Part shown: in pieces, positions 5,677 to 10,934 of the stretch | Numbering within the stretch: the first letter of the stretch is position 1 | Layout: each line of letters starts with the position of its first letter | Assembly: GCA_964642165.1 (NCBI GenBank) | Contig: CAZXOC010000204.1 | Location: 1 to 13,743 of the forward strand | Length of the DNA: 13,743 bases | Direction of reading: 5' to 3' | Source: CAYRVX01 sp964642165 | Lineage (GTDB): Bacteria; Planctomycetota; Phycisphaerae; SM23-33 | Position numbers and translations under genes: made by a program | Notes under the pieces: model-generated | Database searches by the model: none | The model's input: the letters and a program-made list of their open reading frames with translations, nothing else | Told to the model about the DNA's origin: nothing

Positions 5677-8199
5677 ATGCGGCAGGCCGAGCGGCAAGGC
5701 ACGCGGATGCCGGTGGTCGCCGCCTGGCTGGCGATGTCGCTGTCGCTCCTGTGCACAAGCCGCCACGCCCCGGCGGCCGGCAGGTTCGCCCCGGCGCGCC
5801 GGCCCTCCCCGCTGGTCCGGCGCGCGCTGGCGGCCCTGGACGGCGCCGAGGAGATCGTCTTCGCCGTCCGCGCGTTCGGGCGCGACGGGCACTGGTACGC
5901 CAACTTCGGGCACCACTCCCGCAACGGCGACGCCATGCAGTACGGCCGCGACGGTGGGAAGCTCTGCCGCCTGAACCTGCGGACCGGCCAAGTCACGACG
6001 ATCCTCGACGACCCCGGCGGCGGCGTCCGCGACCCCTGCGTGCACTACGACGGGGGGAAGATCCTCTTCTCGTACCGCAAGGCGGGCAGCCGGCACTACA
6101 AGCTGCACGAGGTCCGCGCCGACGGCGGCGGCCTGCGCCGGATCACGACGGGCGAATCCGACGAGATCGAGCCGATCTACCTGCCCGACGGCGACCTGAT
6201 GTTCTGCAGCTCCCGGTGCAACCGGTTCGTGCAGTGCTGGTTCACGCAGGTGGCGATCCTCTACCGCAGCGGGCCCGACGGCGAGGACGTCCGCCCCGTC
6301 TCGGCCAACATCGAGCAGGACAACACGCCCTGGATGATGCCCGACGGGCGCGTGCTGTTCATGCGCTGGGAGTACGTGGACCGCAGCCGCGTGCGGTACC
6401 ACCACCTCTGGACCGTCAACCCCGACGGCACGGGGCAGATGGCCTTCTTCGGCAACATGCACCCCGGCACGGTCATGCTCGACGCCAAGCCCATCCCCGG
6501 CACGAACCGGGTGGTGAGCATCTTCTCCCCCGGGCACGGGCGAAAGGAGCACGCCGGGCGCCTCGCCGTGATCGACCCCGACGCCGGGCCGGACGAGCGC
6601 CGGTGGGTCCGCTACGTCGGGCGCGGCGGCAACTACCGCGACCCCTACCCGCTGGCCGAGGACCTGTTCCTGGCGGCAGAGAACAACCGGCTGCTCCTCG
6701 TCGACGCCGACGGGCGGACCGAAGCGATCCACACCGCGCCCGGGCGCGGCATGATGGCCCACGAGCCGCGCCCGCTGCGCCCGCGCCCGCGCGAGTTCGC
6801 CGTCCCCTCTCGCGTCAACGGCCGGAAGACGACCGGCCTGCTGATCCTCGCCGACGTGGCGCACGGCCGCCGGATGGACGGCGTGCGGGCCGGCGAGATC
6901 AAGAAGCTGCTCATCCTCGAGACGCTGCCCAAGCCGGTGAACTTCAGCGGCACGATGGAGCCGATCAGCCTCGGCGGGACGTTCACGCTGCCGCGGATCC
7001 TCGGCACGGTGCCGGTCGAGCCCGACGGCTCGGCGTACTTCGAGGTCCCGGCCCTGCGCCCGCTGTTCTTCGTGGCCCTGGACGACCGCGACCTGTCCGT
7101 CAAGCGGATGCAGAGCTTCGTGAGCGTCATGCCGGGCGAGACGACGGGCTGCTCCGGCTGCCACGAGCACCGCACCGAGAACGCCCGCCTGAAGGGCGAC
7201 CTGATCGCCACGCGAAAGCCCCCGGCGAGGATCCAGCCGATCCGCGACGTGCCGGACGTGCCGGACTTCCCGCGCGACATCCAGCCGATCCTCGACAAGC
7301 ACTGCGTGCGGTGCCACAACTACAAGCAGCCGCCCGCGGCGGGCCTCCCGCTGGTGGGCGCCCGAAGCGGGTGGTACTCCCACAGCTACTACGCCCTGAT
7401 GTCGCGGGGGCTGGTCTCGCACGGGCGCGACGCCGACGGCAACAAGGCGCCGAGGACCATCGGCTCGGCCGCCAGCAGGCTGCTCCCGCACGTCAAGAAG
7501 CGCGTCTCGCCGCTCGAGTACGAGACGGTGCGGCTGTGGATCGAGTGCGGCGCGCCCTACCCGGGCACGTACGCGGCGTTGGGCAGCGGGATGGTGAAGC
7601 CCCGCGCGGACGCCGGCGTGCTTCAGCGGCGCTGCGCCGGCTGCCACGGGCGGGACGGGCGCCGCGGCGCTCGCTTCCAGACGCCCGAGGAGCTGCTCTA
7701 CAACCTGACGGACGCGCCCCGATCGCCCCTGCTGCTTGCGCCCCTGGCCAAGGGCGCCGGCGGCTGGGGGCTGTGCAAGGGCCCGACGGGCCCGCGCGAG
7801 CCGCCCCGGCTCGTCCGGCCTCGGCGGAAGCTCGTGGCCGCACCCGTCGATCCGTTCGCGCGGGGCGACAAGGGCGGGCGCGTCGTGCCGCTCGTCCGGA
7901 AGCCGGCGAAGCCCGGGGAGGCCCCGGCGAGGGCCGTCGCTGCGGACCTCGTCTTCCGGACGACCGGGGACGCCGATTACCGCAAGCTCCTTGCCGGCGT
8001 GCGGGCGGCCAAGGACCAGCTCGACCGCATCACGCGGTTCGACATGCCGACCTTCCGCCCGAACGAGCACTACGTCCGCGAGATGAAGCGCTACGGCATC
8101 CTCCCGGCGAGGCTCGATGCCGGGAGGGACCGCATCGACCCCTACGCCACCGACCAGGCCTACTGGCGCAGCTTCTGGTACCGCCCGGCGGCGGAGTGA
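5677..8199 (+). CDS. HzsA-related trihaem cytochrome with TolB-like propeller, copy 1
   Basis: This complete 840-residue protein has a strong start: AAAGGAG at 5662-5668, 8-base spacer, ATG. A signal peptide covers roughly residues 1-35. Residues about 50-350 form a TolB-like propeller with family motifs HWYANFGH, FCSSRCNRFVQCW (Cys177, 181, 187), DNTPWMMPDGRVLF and RWEYVDRSRVRYHHLW. A conserved segment MPGETTGCSGCHE then brings the first haem site CSGCH (492-496). It is followed by CVRCH (543-547) within QPILDKHCVRCHNYK and CAGCH (653-657). The tail carries FDMPTFRPNEHYVREMKRYG from 788. This layout matches the planctomycete family annotated as HzsA-related, similar to the hydrazine synthase alpha subunit, and it should act in the periplasm with covalently bound haems. 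A Pro/Arg-rich insert lies between the third haem and the tail. No Tyr occurs four residues after any haem-motif His. The substrate is unknown. Confidence 0.93.
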   Translation: MRQAERQGTRMPVVAAWLAMSLSLLCTSRHAPAAGRFAPARRPSPLVRRALAALDGAEEIVFAVRAFGRDGHWYANFGHHSRNGDAMQYGRDGGKLCRLNLRTGQVTTILDDPGGGVRDPCVHYDGGKILFSYRKAGSRHYKLHEVRADGGGLRRITTGESDEIEPIYLPDGDLMFCSSRCNRFVQCWFTQVAILYRSGPDGEDVRPVSANIEQDNTPWMMPDGRVLFMRWEYVDRSRVRYHHLWTVNPDGTGQMAFFGNMHPGTVMLDAKPIPGTNRVVSIFSPGHGRKEHAGRLAVIDPDAGPDERRWVRYVGRGGNYRDPYPLAEDLFLAAENNRLLLVDADGRTEAIHTAPGRGMMAHEPRPLRPRPREFAVPSRVNGRKTTGLLILADVAHGRRMDGVRAGEIKKLLILETLPKPVNFSGTMEPISLGGTFTLPRILGTVPVEPDGSAYFEVPALRPLFFVALDDRDLSVKRMQSFVSVMPGETTGCSGCHEHRTENARLKGDLIATRKPPARIQPIRDVPDVPDFPRDIQPILDKHCVRCHNYKQPPAAGLPLVGARSGWYSHSYYALMSRGLVSHGRDADGNKAPRTIGSAASRLLPHVKKRVSPLEYETVRLWIECGAPYPGTYAALGSGMVKPRADAGVLQRRCAGCHGRDGRRGARFQTPEELLYNLTDAPRSPLLLAPLAKGAGGWGLCKGPTGPREPPRLVRPRRKLVAAPVDPFARGDKGGRVVPLVRKPAKPGEAPARAVAADLVFRTTGDADYRKLLAGVRAAKDQLDRITRFDMPTFRPNEHYVREMKRYGILPARLDAGRDRIDPYATDQAYWRSFWYRPAAE
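7009..7044 (+). repeat. 36-base exact direct repeat shared with 9735-9770 (copies 1 and 2)
   Basis: An identical 36-base tract begins with gtgccggtcgag and encodes VPVEPDGSAYFE in both paralogues, just before the first haem site. Identity at synonymous positions shows recent duplication, gene conversion or shared codon bias. The second copy is at 9735-9770. Confidence 0.85.
8062..8102 (+). repeat. 41-base exact direct repeat shared with 10764-10804 (copies 1 and 2)
   Basis: Both copies carry an identical tract running from aacgagcactac to ggcatcct, encoding NEHYVREMKRYGIL near the C-terminus. The second copy is at 10764-10804. The pair could serve as recombination sites that delete or expand the tandem array. 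Confidence 0.85.
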
Positions 8200-8330
8200 C
8201 CCGGCGAGAACGCCCGCCCGCGGCGGTGTTTCACATAGGAACGCGCCCCGGGTGCGGTCGGGCGTTCGGCTGGTCGGGGCCGGTGCGGAACGGCGAGACG
8301 AGGATGCGCGTGACGAGGAGTCGTGTTCGG

Positions 8331-10934
8331 ATGCGAAGTCTGTGGATCGCGGCGGTCGTTGTGGCGGCCGGTGGGGGCCGGCTCGCCGCGGCCCCGAAGC
8401 CGAAGGCCGCGCCGCCCAAGCCGCGCGCCCTGCGCCGGCCCGCGAACGCGCCGAGGCCCGCCGCCCGGGGCGCCGCGCTGCTTGCCAAGCACCTCGCCGG
8501 CGCGATGAAGGGAGGCGAGGAGGTCGTCTTCGCCGTCCGGGCGCGGGGGCAGGACCCGCACTGGTACGCCAACTTCGGGCACTGGAGCGCGGACCCGAAG
8601 CGGATGATGTACGGCCCCGGGGGGGCGCAGCTCTGCAGGCTCAACCTGCGCACGAGGAAGCTCACGGTCCTGGTGGACGACCCGAAGGGGAGCATCCGCG
8701 ACCCGGCCGTGGACTACGACGGACGCAAGGTGCTGTTCGCCTACCGCCCCGGCGGGACGAGGCACTACAACCTCCACGAGATGGACGTTCCCCCGGGCGG
8801 CGGCAAGCCCGGCCCGATGCGCCGCGTCACGAACGGCGCGTGGGACGACATCGAGCCGTGCTACCTGCCGAACGGGGACATCGTCTTCTGCTCCTCGCGA
8901 TGCAACCGGTGGGTGCAGTGCTGGCACACGCAGGTGGCGATCCTCCACCGCGCCGACGCGAACGGCGGGGGCGCCCGGGCGATTTCCAGCAACGTCGAGC
9001 ACGACAACACCCCGGCCGTCCTGCCCGACGGGCGAATCCTCTACACCCGCTGGGAGTACATCGACCGAAGCCAGGTCGACTTCCACCACCTCTGGACGAT
9101 CAACCCCGACGGCACGGCGCAGATGACGTTCTTCGGCAACATGCACCCGCGGATGCTGATGATCGACGCGCGGGCCGTGCCCCCTCGTCGCGGCTCGGGA
9201 CGGGCCGGTTCGGGCCTCGTCGCGGCGATCTTCTGCCCCGGCCACGGGCGCAACGAGCACGTCGGCGACCTGATGCTCGTCAACCCGGACGCCGGCCCGG
9301 ACGCCCGGGGCTGGGCGCGCCCGGTCCGCGGCTGCCCCCGCGCGGTGCGCGATCCCTACCCGTTCAGCGAGACGTGCTTCCTGGTGGCGCGCCGGGGCGA
9401 GCTGCTGCTGGTCGACGCGGCGGCGGGGCGGAACGAGGTGATCCACCGCCTCGCCGAGCCGCTGCGCCGGCGCGGGCTCGAGCTGCACGAGCCGCGCGCC
9501 CTGCGCCCGCGACCGCGCGAGCTGCTCCCGCCGCGGCGCGCCGATCCGGCCCAGCCGACGGGGCGCCTGATCCTGGCGGACGTCACCCACGGCCGCAAGA
9601 TGGGCGGCGTGCGGCGCGGCGAGGTCCGCAAGCTGCTGGTGCTGGAGTCCCTGCCGAAGCCGGTGAACTTCAGCGGCGGGCCCGAGCCGCTGAGCTACCT
9701 CGGCACGTTCACGCTGGAGCGCGTGCTGGGGACCGTGCCGGTCGAGCCCGACGGCTCGGCGTACTTCGAGCTGCCCGCGGACCGCCCGGTCTTCTTCGTC
9801 GCCCTGGACGCCAACGACCTGTCGGTCAAGCGCATGCACAGCTTCACGAGCGTCATGCCGGGGGAGACGACCGGCTGCGCCGGCTGCCACGAGCCCCGCA
9901 ACGAGACGCCGCGGCTGAACGGGCAGCTCGCCGCCTTGAAGCGCCCGCCGAGCACGATCCAGCCGTTCGAGGGCTACCCCGACGTGGTCGACTTCCCGCG
10001 CGACGTCCAGCCGATCCTGGACCGGCGATGCGTCACGTGCCACAACTTCGAGAAGCGCGCCGGCGGCGTCGTCCTCTGCGGCGACCGGGGCCCGAGATAC
10101 TCCCACAGCTTCTGGCAGCTCTTCGCCCACGGCCAGGTCGCCGACGGCCGGAACGCCCTCGGCAACACCGCCCCGCGCGCCGTCGGCAGCGCCGCCAGTC
10201 CGCTCCTGCGGAAGATCGACGGCTCGCACCACGACGTGAAGCTCTCGCCGCGCGAGCGGCGGATGGTCTGGCTGTGGATCGAGAGCGGCGCGACGTACTC
10301 CGGCACGTACGCCTCGCTGGGCTCGGGCGCCACGGGGGTGGGCCTCTGGGGCGCCGGCGGGGCCATGCAGCGACGCTGCGGGCAGTGCCACTACGTCCCG
10401 CAGAAGGGCAAACGCCCGCCGAAGGGCATGATCGCCCTGCCGGCCGGACCCCACCCTCGCCGACCCGGCGGCGCGCCCCACGAGCGCTGGATCGGCAAGT
10501 ACAAGCCGGCCGCCACGCGATCGATGCACGCGCTGGCGAACCTCACGCGCCCGGAGAGGTCGCCCGTCCTGCTGGCGGCGCTCGCCCGGCGCGCGGGCGG
10601 CTGGGCCGAACTCAAGCCCAACCCGCTGGACAAGGACGGCTCGCACTCGATCGTCTTCGAGAGCACGAGGGACCCGGACTACCGCAGGCTGCTGGCGGCG
10701 ATCCGCGCCGGCAAGCAGCGGCTGGACCAGGTCAAGCGCTTCGACATGCCGGGCTTCCGACCCAACGAGCACTACGTCCGCGAGATGAAGCGCTACGGCA
10801 TCCTGCCCACGTCGTATAATCCGGCGAGGCACCCCATCGACGTCTACGAGACCGACCAGGCGTACTGGCGCTCGTTCTGGTACACCCCCGCCGGGCGGGT
10901 GACGTCCTCCCGGCTGCCGCGTGCGAGACCATGA
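8331..10934 (+). CDS. HzsA-related trihaem cytochrome with TolB-like propeller, copy 2
   Basis: The protein has 867 residues from the ATG at 8331, chosen because GAGGAG (8315-8320) lies 10 bases upstream and a compact signal peptide follows (MRSLWIAAVVVAAGGGRLAAA). An in-frame ATG at 8304 adds nine residues but has no well-spaced Shine-Dalgarno. A Pro/Lys/Arg-rich linker precedes the propeller, which keeps the HWYANFGH, CSSRCNRWVQCW (Cys187, 191, 197) and HHLWTINPDGT motifs of copy 1. Haem sites are CAGCH (516-520, after MPGETTG), CVTCH (567-571) and CGQCH (683-687). The conserved tail FDMPGFRPNEHYVREMKRYG follows, then a short divergent end. It aligns with copy 1 over almost its whole length, with long stretches of identical DNA, so the two are tandem duplicates. 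It starts 131 bases after copy 1, and its stop codon overlaps the next start. Confidence 0.92.
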   Translation: MRSLWIAAVVVAAGGGRLAAAPKPKAAPPKPRALRRPANAPRPAARGAALLAKHLAGAMKGGEEVVFAVRARGQDPHWYANFGHWSADPKRMMYGPGGAQLCRLNLRTRKLTVLVDDPKGSIRDPAVDYDGRKVLFAYRPGGTRHYNLHEMDVPPGGGKPGPMRRVTNGAWDDIEPCYLPNGDIVFCSSRCNRWVQCWHTQVAILHRADANGGGARAISSNVEHDNTPAVLPDGRILYTRWEYIDRSQVDFHHLWTINPDGTAQMTFFGNMHPRMLMIDARAVPPRRGSGRAGSGLVAAIFCPGHGRNEHVGDLMLVNPDAGPDARGWARPVRGCPRAVRDPYPFSETCFLVARRGELLLVDAAAGRNEVIHRLAEPLRRRGLELHEPRALRPRPRELLPPRRADPAQPTGRLILADVTHGRKMGGVRRGEVRKLLVLESLPKPVNFSGGPEPLSYLGTFTLERVLGTVPVEPDGSAYFELPADRPVFFVALDANDLSVKRMHSFTSVMPGETTGCAGCHEPRNETPRLNGQLAALKRPPSTIQPFEGYPDVVDFPRDVQPILDRRCVTCHNFEKRAGGVVLCGDRGPRYSHSFWQLFAHGQVADGRNALGNTAPRAVGSAASPLLRKIDGSHHDVKLSPRERRMVWLWIESGATYSGTYASLGSGATGVGLWGAGGAMQRRCGQCHYVPQKGKRPPKGMIALPAGPHPRRPGGAPHERWIGKYKPAATRSMHALANLTRPERSPVLLAALARRAGGWAELKPNPLDKDGSHSIVFESTRDPDYRRLLAAIRAGKQRLDQVKRFDMPGFRPNEHYVREMKRYGILPTSYNPARHPIDVYETDQAYWRSFWYTPAGRVTSSRLPRARP
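10931..10934 (+). promoter_or_regulatory. ATGA stop-start overlap coupling copy 2 to copy 3
   Basis: The TGA ending copy 2 (10932-10934) shares two bases with the ATG starting copy 3 (10931-10933). No clear Shine-Dalgarno precedes this ATG, so re-initiation by terminating ribosomes is likely. This fixes the two genes in one transcript and supports joint stoichiometry. Confidence 0.75.

Noticed and set aside
3603..5996. A 797-codon open frame on the minus strand opposite the propeller-peroxidase gene
   Set aside because: Antisense shadow with low-complexity translation.
5485..8070. An 861-codon open frame on the minus strand opposite copy 1
   Set aside because: Antisense shadow; no recognisable domain, and it would span the 97-base gap between two well-supported genes.
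5619..8330. In-frame upstream extension of copy 2 that would make a 1771-residue protein
   Set aside because: The upstream part reads copy 1 out of frame and gives Arg/Pro-rich nonsense; the signal peptide and ribosome binding site near 8331 mark the real start.
8160..10832. An 890-codon open frame on the minus strand opposite copy 2
   Set aside because: Same reasons: antisense to a recognised gene, with low-complexity composition.
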